Source of the DNA: Dichetophora obliterata
Lineage: Eukaryota; Arthropoda; Insecta; Diptera; Sciomyzidae
Reading direction: 5' to 3'
Length of the DNA: 64,000 nucleotides
Assembly (NCBI GenBank): GCA_963920525.1
Contig: OY986439.1
Coordinates: 212,081,500 to 212,145,499, forward strand
Below, one piece after another: positions 1 to 11,390 of this stretch; position 1 is the first letter of the stretch; each line of letters begins with the position of its first letter. The notes below the pieces were generated by a model. The model saw only the letters and a program-made list of their open reading frames with translations. It did no database searches and was not told the origin of the DNA. The position numbers and the translations under genes were made by a program.

Positions 1-576
1 AAATTAAGTTTAAAGCAAATAAAAATTATTATAAGATTAAAAAATAAAAAAAATGTATAATAATAAAAAATTCACAAAAAATACTTGAAAAAGAAAGTAA
101 AAAACTAAAAAACCAAAAACATTAAAAACTATAAAACAAAAAATAAAAAAAGGATATTTAAAAATCTCCACACGGTTAAAGCTGGGAAAATCAAAATGTA
201 TTCTGACTAGCAAAAAATTAAAAATTTGGAATTACTTGATTCATTATTTTTACAGTGTACATATAAGTTCGCTGTAGCGGACTCTTCCTGCACTCGTGTT
301 ATTGGTAATTCCTCATTGCATCCAGATTTCAAATTTTTTGATATTGTTGCTTTTTGTTGGTGTTGTTTTTGCACTCTTCAAATAATTTTCGTGGGCATCG
401 CTGATTTACACTATCACTGTGTTTTCCAAAATGCTTTCCGAAATTATTTCAAATGCGCACTAACTCCTTCATGACACAGTTAATGCAGTAGTGATGTTGT
501 TGCTTTTAGTTGTTGTTGTTGTTTTAATTGGAGTTTTTGCACTCATCAAATAATTTTCGTGGGCATCGCTGTTTTA
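1..576. other. upstream cut intron, A-rich start and direct repeat
   Basis: The first 240 bases are extremely A-rich, with no feature I can name. A segment reading roughly TCAAATAATTTTCGTGGGCA occurs twice in direct orientation, near 378-403 and 548-572, each after TTTTTGCACTC. It looks like a local duplication of about 170 bp. The second copy is the insertion site of the SINE that follows. The 82-codon open frame at 226-474 has no recognisable product and is probably chance. Confidence 0.5.
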
Positions 577-942
577 GGGCGGCCTCGATAGTCTAGTGGT
601 AGCGCGCTTGACTGTTGCACAGGGGTCCTGGGTTCGAATCCTGGTCGGGTCCTACGCTATAACCTTTCTTTCCTTATTTATAATCAAATAAACTTTAAAA
701 CACGTCAATTTACGACGAATTGTTGTAGTTGGTGGTGGTAGGAAAAGTTTGTGGAGAGGAACGCTTAGTAACTTGATGTTGTTTCTACACATGTTTCTAC
801 AGCTTCTGCCACATTAAGAACATCCTATATAAAAGTTTCACTTGATTACTCCCTTCTTCCATTCTGTGGTATCACAACGGACCAATAATCGTCTAAGTGG
901 GCTGGTCTTAAGACCTGCCGCCACCTTTACTTAACCTAACCT
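577..942 (+). mobile_element. tRNA-derived SINE with perfect 12-bp target duplication
   Basis: The head has RNA polymerase III promoter boxes: an A box around TAGTCTAGTGGTAGCGC (589-605) and a B box GGTTCGAATCC about 40 bases later. The tRNA-like head resembles tRNA-Asp or tRNA-Glu. A non-tRNA body of about 270 bases follows, ending in a short CTTAACCTAACCT tail. The element is flanked by exact 12-bp copies of ATCGCTGTTTTA at 565-576 and 943-954, the mark of target-primed insertion. A second copy, with the same head and body, lies at 48591-49060. The perfect duplication suggests a fairly recent insertion. It is unlikely to be a functional tRNA gene. Confidence 0.88.
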
Positions 943-2007
943 ATCGCTGTTTTAAAGTGTGCACTCAAAAAATACTTAAATTAAAATGCACCAAATTTTG
1001 TGTTCTTTCATCTAGTGACTTTTCTTAAAAATATATATATATTATTGCAATATCGCAATGCTCTCGGTCGTGTGCTAAGAACGCTGATTTGCAGCTTGGT
1101 TTTTAAACTATGTCTAAGCATAGAATTAAGCTTAATAAACACAATATTTAGCCAAAGTTGCTCACACTTATCAGCATAAATAGAATGAGAAAATGTAAAA
1201 AAAATTACTGTAATCAAAAAAGTTCGGTTTTATAACGTCCCACAACCTCATCATCAATACAAAAATTCTCTACAACGTTAATTTTGTCATATTAACTTGG
1301 CGTTAAAAGCAATAGCTGGGAAAAAAATTTGTATAGAGCTATCTTTGCTACAAACAGTTTTGAATACTTAAAAAGTTTTCTATGAGTTGCAACCCTCTTT
1401 TAATTGATAAATGAAAGTGGGCGTGTGTCATTTAAAGGTATAGAGAAAGAAGAAGTAGAGGTTTTTTTAGGAATTTTGGAAGCATGTGTGTAGTTTTTAA
1501 CCCACAGAAACACACGTACAAACATACATATATAAGCTGCTGGCTACTTAAAGACAGTAGTCATTCATTCATAGCCTGTCATTTTATAGCATTAAACGCT
1601 TAAAGCTTAAGTTGGTACAATGGCACAAACTTTGCTACTCATCCTTGTATTTTGTAAATGTTGTTGTTTTGTTTTCCCTTTTCCTGCTGCTTACACATAC
1701 ATATAAATATATGCTACATAGTATGTGCTGCTAGTATGCGTGCACGTTGATTTTTATTCAATTAATTAGAGACCTTTTTAAAATTCTACAGCACAGTGTA
1801 TGTATTTTTTGTTTTTGTTCTTGTTTTTGTTTTTGTTCGATCAAACTGCGACACAAGAAACAGTGCATGTTTTTAGGCGCGCTCGCTTAAGAAGTAAATT
1901 TTAAACCCTTAACTGTCAAACGTGACTGAAAAGCTGCTTTGGCAGCGCATTACATAAGCATATGCTAATGAAGCTGTGTAAGTGACTGCAAGTGAATAAG
2001 AGTTAGA

Positions 2008-2046
<39 letters not shown>

Positions 2047-3449
2047 TGTGTTTGTGTTTGCATAGACAAGAAGACGTTTTTGTGCCAGGTTTTTTTAATC
2101 AAATAATTTTGCTGTCTACTTTCAGGCGTTGAGTATAAAAATGTTGCCTTCCAATTTTAACCCTTTTTGTTCGACTGCTTTGTTGCTCACACACACCCAC
2201 ACTTGCACACATACTCACGCATACTGCTTGTTATTTTTGATATTCATTTTTTGTTTGATTGGAAATTATTTTTGACATCTGTCACATGTTAACGTTAGAC
2301 AAAAAAAAAGCAAAAACTTCAAACAGCATATTTTGTTTTGTGGCTGTCATTTTGCATGCGCTGTCATAAAGTTGAATAGCAAAAGCCTATAAGATATAAG
2401 CTTTAAGTATTTTTTTTTTTTTTTCTTATATAGCTAGTGTGTCGTAATGATGTATATGTGTGTGTGTGGATGGAGAAGGGGCAGGCCAATAATTAGAATA
2501 TTCAAAGGCAGCTCCAGCTAATGAAATTAGCATTTTATTGATATCGTGCGTCACGCCCGAAACTTTATCTCTCCCCCCCTCCACACCCCCTCTAACAAAC
2601 AATATTTTACATATGTTTTTTATGCGTTTTTAATGCTCTAATTGCTGTTTATTGCGTTAGCAACATATTATTGTTTATTGGCAATAATTGAGGTTTGTAG
2701 CAGCGGCAGCAGCAACAGCAATAATGTCGGCAATCACATCAACATATATTAGCATAAATAAATTTATTTATGACAATTAGTTTTCTTTGATTTTTCCTGC
2801 ATTTGGAACACATTAATATGCTTACGTGTGTGTATGTGTGTGTGTGGAGAACTTCGAGTAATGCGTGTGTGACATGCAAAATTTTGTTTGCAACTTCAAA
2901 GAGTTAACAACATTTACATTCTTAACATGCTATACAAAATATTGATTTACAGTTTGCTCGTATTGAAATTTCATTAAAAACGCAAAAAGGCACAAGAAAT
3001 TTCAGCTTCAAGGTGTATGCAAGGAGTTTGTGCGTTTTTTTTTTAAGTTATAGGTTGTGCTCAGCTATTTAAGGAGCAGTGAAGTAGCACAGTAGCACAG
3101 CAAAATGTATTTATAAAATTATTTTGTCATGCTAATCAATGCTAGCTGTCGCTATATTTTTAAGTAAAATTGGCAATAACCACATTTTACCTTAAAAGCT
3201 ATTTCATATAAGAAAATAAAATTGTGTATGTAAAATTCATTAAAAATACCTTAAAATACAATCAATCATTAATTTTAAAATACGTCAAATATTACGTGAC
3301 ATTTATACGTATTGAACGTCATTTTGACAAATCTGAACATATTACCTACTGAATTTCCAGCCTAAGGTTAGGCAATAAATAATTTACCTGAGAACAAGAA
3401 TTAACCGCATTTTAATATTAGCAGCAGACAGGCTGTTTTATATAGTAAT
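943..3449. other. upstream cut intron, no gene seen
   Basis: AT-rich intron sequence with short simple repeats (GTTTTT and TG tracts, poly-T near 2410). GCAGCAGCAACAGCA near 2701-2716 is a short CAG/CAA run. I see no gene, RNA or mobile element I can support. Confidence 0.5.
2009..2058. repeat. TG dinucleotide microsatellite
   Basis: About 17 uninterrupted TG units followed by imperfect TTTGTG units. A similar tract is at 6165-6190. Both are ordinary intronic microsatellites, probably length-variable between individuals. Confidence 0.95.
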
Positions 3450-3810
3450 GCCCTAAAAGTATGCAACAATTTTCATTTAATTATCTTGACAAACTTTTCT
3501 CAATTTTGCCGCTCAGGCATTTTTACTTGGTTTTCACTATGTCATTTTTATGACGACACAAAATTTTATCACCTTAATAAAACTCCAGAACATTTTCTGC
3601 ATAGCTCCATTTAATAATTTGTTTTTAATTTTCCAAGATTGCCAAATGTAGAAAAAATGTCAAAATCTTGTCATTTTTAATTTGACTGTCAACAACTCAC
3701 CACTGAAAATGACATAGTGAAAACCAAGCATCACGAATTCATTGCTTTCAGTTGCCCAAAAGTATGCAACAATTTTCATTTGACTACTTGTAAAAGATTT
3801 TCTCAATATT
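3450..3810. repeat. direct repeat around AAAAGTATGCAACA
   Basis: The string AAAAGTATGCAACAATTTTC followed by ATTT and a related flank occurs at about 3457 and 3759 in direct orientation. The complement TGTTGCATACTTTTGGG occurs near 7224 and a weaker copy near 37331. Opposed copies at 3.8 and 7.2 kb could be ends of an old DNA transposon, but I cannot establish its termini. Confidence 0.5.
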
Positions 3811-3924
3811 GTTAAAGTGTCAGTGTTTATATACTTTTTTGAGGCCTGTTGTGTGTGGGAATGGGCGCGCAAACTAAACCCAGTAGTAAATATTATATTT
3901 GGACAATTTTCCCTCAATTTAGCC

Positions 3925-5560
3925 TTTCAGATCAAGCATTAGTGAAATGTTTGCACGTGTTTTTTCTTTGCACATTATTCCAATTTTTTTAATATTTTGC
4001 TTAGTTCAAGCTTATAATATAAAATTATCTCCAGTTTGATACCTTAGCTAACATTGATGAAACGTTGATGTAACGCTGGTGTAATTTTTTGCAACGTTCC
4101 ATTAAAATCTTTTTATTTTTATTTATTTTCATAAGCTCTGACATAATTTCTGTCAATATAACAATAGAGATCAATCATTGGTGGAATGTTGGTGTGTTTT
4201 TTTCAACATTTTTTTTCATTTTTTTTTATATTTAGCTAAATTCTATGCTTTTAAATAAATACTACCTCACGCTTGTGTCATTAGTCAGCTATTGGTGAAA
4301 CATTGTTGAACTTTTTTGCAACTTTTTTATAAAAACCTTAACAAAGTAATGATTTTTCATGTGTTTAAACATATTTCCATGCAATTTAGCTTTTAATAAC
4401 AAGCAGTGGGGTGAGTTTTTCTACATTTTTCTCCTTTTTCATGCGAATATATTATAAATGACAGAGTTTACGTCTAAAAAACACCTCACGTTTGCTACAC
4501 TAATGAATAGTTATAACATTGGTGTATTTATTGAACAGATGTTTAAATCAGTACAGAGTGCTAAAAAAAATTTTTTATCAAAGATCCTCTAGCTTTTGAG
4601 AACAAACGTTGGTGAAACGTTGTTGTGATATTTTAAACATCTTAATGAGATTTTTTAATCTTTGGCTAAATTTTATGCTTCAAAAAAATGTTAACTCACG
4701 TTTGCCACAGAAGTCAGCTGTTGGTGAAACGTTGGTGTACTTTTTGCAACATATTAATGAAAACCTTTTTGAATTTGTGAAACTTTTCCGGTCAATTAAG
4801 CTTTTAAGACCAAGCATTGGTGAGATTTTGTCTACATTTTCATGTGAATGTATTATAAATGAAAAACCTTACGTCTAATAAAAAATAATTCTAGTTTGCT
4901 AGCCTTCCTAGTCAACGATTGGCATAGTAATTTTACAAATATTCTTAGCAGAGTAGACTAATATAGTAATATATTTCTTAAGTTCAACCTAGTTTAATGC
5001 AACTGTCACAAAAAAAGCTAAGCGTTGTGAAGAGCTACGAAACTTACGCCAGCATTCTCAAAAATTGATTAAGTTTTTTCTATATGTACATTATAATCAA
5101 GATATTTCATTACAACTAAAGACGCAAATACCTAAAAAATTCCTGCTCGAACTCAGTATCATTTCTAAGCATTGGTGAAACGCTGGTGAGTGAATTTACC
5201 TAGATAGTAATAGTTCCGTTGATATTGACTGTAATATCAAAAAAGTTTGTGATATTGTATGCTTAAGCAAGCTATAGGTAAAACGTTGGTGAACTCTTGT
5301 GCTATATTTTTTGGCTAAAAATTTGACTAGAAACTAAATTCTTGGAATTTATCTGCTTATTTTGTTTAAATACATGCAACCAAAGCAAATTGCAATAAAA
5401 AACTCTTTGGTTGACCCTTTAAAGCAGTGTTGGTGAAACATTGGTGAGGTTATAAATGCAAATTTATTTAATATTTATATATCAACAAATGACAAGCTTA
5501 CCAATTTCATTAAAAAAATCATGTTTTTGCACATTGGTGAAACGTTAGTGTACCTTAAAG
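3925..5560 (+). repeat. array of a conserved box near CATTGGTGAAACGTTGGTG, period about 110 bp
   Basis: Matches or near matches to ATTGGTGAAACGTTGGTG start near 3937, 4052, 4176, 4291, 4517, 4607, 4720, 4814, 5170, 5274, 5428 and 5532, with weaker ones near 4400 and 4918. All are on the same strand. Most neighbours are 90-125 bp apart, and two of the larger gaps are about 150 and 250. Sequence between boxes is AT-rich and only weakly alike, although several spacers share a phrase like CTCACGTTTGCCAC. It reads as an old tandem repeat in which only one short segment stays recognisable. Confidence 0.78.
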
Positions 5561-7719
5561 TGCTTAAAATTATTGTTTTTTCATTACAGTTTTCCAGGCT
5601 TACTAATGACAATGAAAATATTTCACATTCCTCATATCCAAAATTCTATGTTACTCAATTATAAAAACTTTTAATTGAAAAATATTAAATTTTCCCCAAA
5701 CAAAATAACTGCCAGGCATAATAAATTAATTGATTAGCACAAACTACGTACGCTACATAATTTTCAATACATAACAAGCAACCAGAAATTCGGTAACATT
5801 TTGTTTACAAAAAAAAAAGCACCAACGTGAGGGTTGTTCCAGAAGACCTGGCAACAAATCATCTTCGGTAAAATCATCTTTTTTCCATACAACGTGAAAT
5901 TTTCAGTGATTTTTCCTTGGCGCATAAGCTACTTTAGACACATTTTGTATGTTGGTGGATGGGTGTTTAGATGGCTTGCCATAATGTTGGCATGCATATT
6001 CATGAAAATCCCTTAACAATGTTGTTAACTTGTTTCGCACAAAAACAAACAATAACCACTTGCGGTGTAATTCAATATGAAATTTATATTGTTCTGCTGT
6101 GCCGTGTTTCAGCTGCAGGGTGGTGTATTGAGATTTTATTTGGTCGGATGTGTGCATGCATAAGAGTGTGTGTGTGTGTGTGTGTGTGTGAAGGTATGTG
6201 CAGGCAATAAAAAAGAAACCCCACACAAAACACAAGCAGCGGCAACAATCGACAGTCTTATATTGAAGCTTGCAATCACGACGATGACGACGGCGACTCA
6301 GGGCGCCAAAAACGATAAATTTTTGTTACTGCCGAAAAGTTTGCTTTTTCTTGAGCAACAGCAGCAAGATGTTGACGGCAACAACAAAAATAACAAATTT
6401 TACTGCTGTCTCGCAACAGACAACAGCAACACATATCAATATTAACAGCAACATCAATGAAATTTTTTAATAAAATTAACATGAGGGTTAAAAATGCAGG
6501 CATGTTGATGGGTGGAAGACGTCTTTCGCTAAGTTGAACATGAGCTAAAGATATAATGTGTAGAAAAAAAAGCATCCTGTGCTGCTTAAGGTAAAGGTAA
6601 GGAAAAGTTTGCCTGTTTTTGCTGTTGTGGATGTTTGCGCAAAATATGATAATTGGTAAATTTGACAAAGGAATCATGGCTGACAAGCTTAACCACCACT
6701 TCTGCTTCATTGTTGTTATTTTATTGGCACAAGTGATTTTTGCACACATACTGCAAAAGTTCGAAAAAATTAAAAAGACATTTGAAGAGAAGAACTACAG
6801 AGCAACATGTCTATGTTGCAAAACAATGTGGATAAGGTTATTAGTATATTAAACTAAAATAAAACAAAAAATCACTTTGTGAAAAAACTGGAATGTGTGA
6901 TAAAAGTTTTAAAACTTTCTTAATGCAATATACACAAGTTTTTAAAAAAGCTATACGAAAGTTCTGACATACTTAAAGGCTCTTCAAAAAACTGTTAAGT
7001 TAATGAGCCACTTCTTTTTAAGATAAATCAAAACAAAATTTATTTCAATATAAAAATCAAAAGCTCTTCAGATTTATGAAGGTTTATGAAGGTTTATGAA
7101 ATGCGTTGCATAGTTTTGGGCTGTCAAACTTATTAGTTTCAATAAATTTATATGTAATATAAATTATGACATTTATTTATATTTATGGCTTAAAAATTTG
7201 TTTCCTTAAATGTTAAAAAACTGTTGCATACTTTTGGGAACCTACAAAAACTTTCATTAATTTCACAAAGTTCGTTAAGAATTAAAGCTTTTATTTAATT
7301 ATGGTGAACAAAAAGAAAGACTGAAACTTCTTTGGTTTATAAAATGTTTGAATATATATTGAGAAAAATCAAATACTTGTTATTGTTATGGTCAATAAAT
7401 TATTTAACCGTAGTCCTTCGTTGAGAAAAACTTTTAAATTCCACGTTGAGGTTTAGATGAGGAATTGAAGTTAATTGAAGTACACTTAGCATAAAATAAA
7501 AATCATGTTAGCTTGCTTTTATTCCAAAACAAAACGGTTTTGGAAATATATACAAATTCAAAATGTGTAGTTTTCTACACCAACGTAGGACTACGGTTAA
7601 CAAAAATTGTTGATATAATCCTTTGCAAGCTGCTATGAACGAAATAAAATAAAAAAGTAAAAACAAAAAAAATAAAGTAGACTGCAAATTAAGATACAGA
7701 TGTAGAATCAATATAGATA
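5561..7719. other. upstream cut intron, no gene seen
   Basis: AT-rich intron with a TG microsatellite at 6165-6190 and CAG/CAA-rich stretches near 6355-6440. Open frames here, for example 6276-6749 on the minus strand, are made of those simple repeats and have no recognisable domain. Confidence 0.5.
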
Positions 7720-8345
7720 AAATACAGCTCTTACTCAACCCGAGTAAAAATAAAAACTTTTTTAGCTGAGGCCGAACAGCTGCCGTACAAGGTCTAATTA
7801 TTAATATTTTGCTCGGCCGTACGAGGGTCGTACAAGGGTCGTTTGCAGAACTTTTTGGCCAAACAGCGGCAGTACAACGGGCGATCACTGGCCGTAAAAT
7901 AAATTCATGTAAAACTAATTAAAAAATTTTTTAATAAATTTTTTGTATTTAATATATCTATTTTCATTACCATTAATTGTAATTAAAAATATTATACTGT
8001 TTTAATTGAAAATTTAATGAGGCATTGTATTCAAACAACTAACTTCATATACAAAAAATGTTTTGCGCCACACACTAGTGGCGATAATATTAACATCGCT
8101 GAGTGAGGCTTGCTTTTATTGTTGCGCATACATTTGTTGAATAGCAGCTTTGAAAAATTTGGTGGCATACAACAGGCGTACAGCGGCCGTACTGCGGCTG
8201 CGGTTGTTTAGCCCAACTTTCGGCCGCTGGGCTTTCTGGATTATTTTTAGGCCATCTTTGACCCTTGTACGGCCATGCGGCCCATGATCGACCGCTGTTC
8301 GGCCGCTGTTCGCCCGCTCAGATTTTTATTCGGGAACCAATTTCA
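7720..8345. mobile_element. TIR DNA element with GC-rich GGCCGTACAAGGGTC sub-repeats
   Basis: The left end reads about CCCGAGTAAAAATAAAAAC then GAGGCCGAACAGCTGCCGTAC. The complement of the right end reads CCCGAATAAAAATCTGAGCG then GGCCGAACAGCGG. Inside, GGCCGTAC, ACAAGGGTC and CAGCGGCCG are repeated many times in both orientations, so base composition is far more GC-rich than the flanks. No transposase frame is visible, so this is a non-autonomous element. A diverged relative lies at 30740-31115. Its right end is only about 130 bp before the acceptor of exon A. Superfamily not determined. Confidence 0.7.
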
Positions 8346-8479
8346 AACCAAATCTAAAAACTATCGAACTTAAGCGCTTTATTTTATTTTTTTTTCACTG
8401 TTTGATATTTAAAAGCAATATTAATCCAATCCAAATGACAACTTCGCTAAATTCTATCCTCTCTCTCTATCTCTTTCAG

Positions 8480-8985
8480 ATTAAAGCACTTTTCGAAGAG
8501 GTTCAACGCTTACGTACCCTCGAACAAACACATATTGTACAAATACACCGGCTCGAAGATCACTTGGAGGCGAAACGCCAGCATATTGTACGCTTAGAGG
8601 CGCGCCTCGATAAACAACAAATAAATGCCGCACTCGCCGAGACATCAGCAACAACTGCAGCTGCATCACCAATACCCGCCACCGCCGCCGCCTCTGCTGC
8701 CACAACCACAACTGTTGACAATGAAGTGGATGATGGCGATAACAATGACGACGATGATAACGACGTCATTGCGATTTCCACAAATGTTGCTGCTATCAGT
8801 GATGAAGACGATATTAATGCCAATGAACGCCGCGACGCCGAAATGCACGCTGAGCGTGCTGCTGCTGCGGCTGCGCGTGAGCTAGAAGATAATCTTGACG
8901 ATGACAGCGAATGTGAGAAATATGCAGCAGCAGCCGCTGTTGCAGCAACAGAGATGGAAGAGTTTAAAATCAAAAAGGAAAACCA
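8480..8985 (+). CDS. ct: homeobox protein Cut, internal exon A (N-terminal coiled coil)
   Basis: Internal exon of the transcription factor Cut. It begins after a strong acceptor (CTATCTCTTTCAG, AG at 8478-8479) and ends before donor GTGAGT at 8986. It holds 168 full codons plus two bases (CA) shared with the next exon. Residues 1-50 form a heptad-rich coiled coil starting IKALFEEVQRLRTLEQTH and containing QHIVRLEARLDKQQ, very close to the N-terminal coiled coil of Drosophila Cut as I remember it. This segment probably mediates protein contacts rather than DNA binding. After it come Ala/Thr-rich runs, an acidic stretch (DDGDNNDDDDND), two Ala runs, and the end FKIKKEN. Codon use is clearly coding and GC is above the flanks. 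There is no start codon, because 8402-8479 is the intron's pyrimidine tract. Upstream exons lie before the window. Confidence 0.95.
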
Positions 8986-9012
8986 GTGAGTAAAAAAATG
9001 TTGCCAAATTTT

Positions 9013-9836
9013 CTTTAAAGTATCATTACAGCTTAGGGTAGCGCAAAAAGTAAGCAATTTTCTAAAGTTAATAATTTGGCCTCTTTATTCTCTTTTAATT
9101 AATGAATCCCTTTTAATATACTTTTTTTTAATCTATTGTCTTCTTCAAATTTATGTTATGTTATGTCAAATTTATGAAATTTATGTTATGTGATAACATT
9201 GCTGTTATGTTATGCGAACAGAAATAATTTAAATTTTAGGTGTTTTTTTTTTAAATTTGTGCATTCTTGAAGATTGAAAAAAAAAATAAAAAAAATAATT
9301 TTCATAGCACTAAAAAGCTTTAAAATCGTTTTTCTCGAAGTAACGTTTTTTCAACTGGCGGACAGTTAATCTCAAAATTGGCTGGGGCGTTTTTACAAAA
9401 CCTTATTTTATTTTCTTTACTAACATATGCTCTAAGGCAATCTGAAAAAAATTAAACCAAAAAATCTTAAAAAATTAAAAAAAATGTATTAGCAAAGTTA
9501 AAAAAATGTACAAAAATGTGGCCGATTTTTTTTTTAATATTGCCCAATTTTTTCATTCTTAAATTTTTAAAGTATAATGTTGGTAGATTACCGGGCAAAA
9601 GACATCTCTCTTTAAAAGTTTTTTTTTTCAGAGGTTAAGTGTCATTTATCAAGCACCATCTATAAGTCATACAAATTATAAAAATTATTTTTTTTTTATT
9701 TTTTTTTTTCAATCTTCAAGGATGTACAAATTTAAAAAAAAATGCATGTTAATATCTTATAAAGTGCCTAAGTTATTAACTTTAGAAAATTGCTTACTTT
9801 TCCTCTATCCGAAACTGTAATGATACCTTAAAAATT
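9013..9836. mobile_element. foldback or MITE-like element beside the exon A donor
   Basis: Two arms of about 75-80 bp are inverted copies. The left arm holds TATCATTACAG, then AAGTAAGCAATTTTCTAAAG and TTAATAATT. The right arm, near 9760-9836, is its complement with a few mismatches. Inner segments (CTTGAAGATTGAAAAAA and TTTTTTCAATCTTCAAG) are inverted as well, so the whole 820 bp can fold back. No coding capacity. The left end begins about 30 bp downstream of exon A. Confidence 0.75.
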
Positions 9837-10021
9837 TATAATAGCTAAAAAGTTGTTGACAACCAACGCTGTTAAAATGACGTATAAAGAGTATTTTTAC
9901 TAAGAATTTCTTGCATTTTTAAGTTTTTTAATTTTTTTTTTTTTGTATAAAAAAAGACACAATTTCGATAGCATCGTAAGTACAGACGTAGAATTATTTT
10001 TTATACATATACAATAGAGAA

Positions 10022-10445
10022 CTAGTAAGGAATTATCTTCGACTGGGCCGAAGTTAAAATACCCCCACGGCCGAATTAGAGTATATAAAAAGTCTTAAGC
10101 AAACTGTTTAATATATTTAAAGAGATTTTCCCGTTTTGGTTAAGTCACTTTGTGTGGGAGGTAGGCGTGGTTTTCATCCGATTTTGCTCAGATTCGAACG
10201 TGACCTCCATTTTTGTATAAAAACTTTATATTTTTAATTTCGTTATGATAGCTCAAAAATTACGGCTGCTATCGTGGACACAGACGGACAGACGGACAAG
10301 CGGACATGGCTTAATCGACTCAGGAGGTTATGCAGATCGGGAATATATATACTTTTCTATACAGGCCACGCCTCATTATCGGCGTTACAAACGGAGTGAC
10401 AAAATTAATATACCCTCATTACGTTTTTTAAATGTGGGAGTATAA
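10022..10445 (+). mobile_element. degenerate fly repeat with the GACGGACATGG-type motif
   Basis: Contains GACTGGGCCGAAGTTAAAAT near 10040. At about 10276-10325 it has a CAGACGGACAGACGGACAAG run followed by CGGACATGGCTTAATCGACTC. It then has GGGAATATATATACTTT and a TATACCCTCATTACG tail. This set of phrases recurs in transposon remnants of many flies. Which element family it derives from I cannot say. No intact coding frame. Confidence 0.6.
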
Positions 10446-10518
10446 AAATTCTTGTTTTTTCATTTATGTCTTTCAAAACTAGTTTAAAGCATTTCATCTT
10501 CCAAATGAAAATTATTTA

Positions 10519-10955
10519 AAGAAATAATTATTTAAATAAAAAAAAAAAATTTTAATTTACCTCTTTTTTGAGACGAACTAAAAGGTATAAAATAATTTCT
10601 CCTAGAGTGGGAGCTAAAAGGATATAATTGCTTAAACCTAAGAAAAGTGTTGTTTTTAAATAAATTCAAGATTATTTTTACCATTTTAAATGTTTCTTAT
10701 CAAAATAATTGATGTGTTACATTTGAATTTTAGTTCGTCAAACATGTTTTGCATTAGAAATCTTGCACAGAAACAGTGACTGGGTGGATTTCACCCTAAG
10801 GTTAGTGATGCAGGGTTAATATTCTCTTTAGCATGCGCCCACGTTTTTAGGAGAACTAAAAGCCACACTCGAGGAGAAATTATTTATACTTTTAGTTCAC
10901 TTTAAAAATGTGTTATATTTAACATTTTTTTTTTACTTAAATAATTATTTTCTGA
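10519..10955. mobile_element. MITE-like element with arms of about 100 bp
   Basis: Left arm 10519-10621 includes AAATAATTATTTAAATAAAA, then GAACTAAAAGGTATAAAATA and TTTCTCCTAGAGTGGGAGC. Right arm 10850-10955 is its inverted copy (GGAGAAATTATTTATACTTT then TAGTTCAC, ending in a poly-T and TTAAATAATTATTTTCT). The loop is about 230 bp. No open frame, so it is non-autonomous. Target duplication not resolved. Confidence 0.7.
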
Positions 10956-10988
10956 TTTTTAGTCTTTGTTAGAAACTTCGAAAATTCA

Positions 10989-11390
10989 AATTTTCAAAAA
11001 TTCACCACTGAAGGTGGCAAAAGATTTTTTTAAAGAAACCGAAATAGTTCTATAAATATTAAAAATGAATAAAAAAAAAACTGAAAAAATCCATTGACAT
11101 TGCTAAGGCTCGAACTCACAACCTTACGATTATAAAGCAAGCACACTGTGCTCTAAGCTACAGAACTCTCAAAGAAATATATTCTAAATAGCAATCAATC
11201 AAACTACTATATGAAAATAATTAAAACAATTTTATTTAAACTACTTTTTTACAATTTCTTTCACCCTCAGTGGTGAATTTTTCAAATTTTGAATTTGGTT
11301 CATAACAAAAAAACCAATAAAATCGTCCACAGGCTCGAACTCAAGCGCTTTACGCTATGAACTACAGAGCTCACACCAAAAATTTTTCTG
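10989..11390 (-). repeat. tRNA-like fragments flanked by inverted TTCACCACTGAAGGTG
   Basis: On the minus strand 11100-11165 reads like a tRNA: TGTAGCTTAGAGCACAG (A-box-like) and GTTGTGAGTTCGAGCC (B-box-like). A weaker copy is near 11325-11375. The pair is flanked by AAAAATTCACCACTGAAGG (near 11000) and CCCTCAGTGGTGAATTTTTC (near 11265) in opposite orientation. This looks like a tRNA-derived repeat or a pseudogene pair. A functional tRNA is unlikely because the stems pair poorly. Confidence 0.45.

Noticed and set aside
577..655. Functional tRNA gene
   Set aside because: A and B boxes are good, but acceptor-stem pairing is poor and the tRNA-like part is fused to a repeated body with a target duplication, so it is a SINE head.
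6276..6749. 157-codon minus-strand frame
   Set aside because: Long only because of CAA/CAG repeats. No recognisable motif, and AT-rich intron context.
1..8479. An upstream cut coding exon or start codon in the first 8.5 kb
   Set aside because: I looked for the N-terminal Cut sequence and any long coding-like frame and found none. The frame before 8480 runs into the intron's pyrimidine tract.
8560..9057. 165-codon minus-strand frame opposite exon A
   Set aside because: Antisense shadow of GCN-repeat codons in the cut exon.
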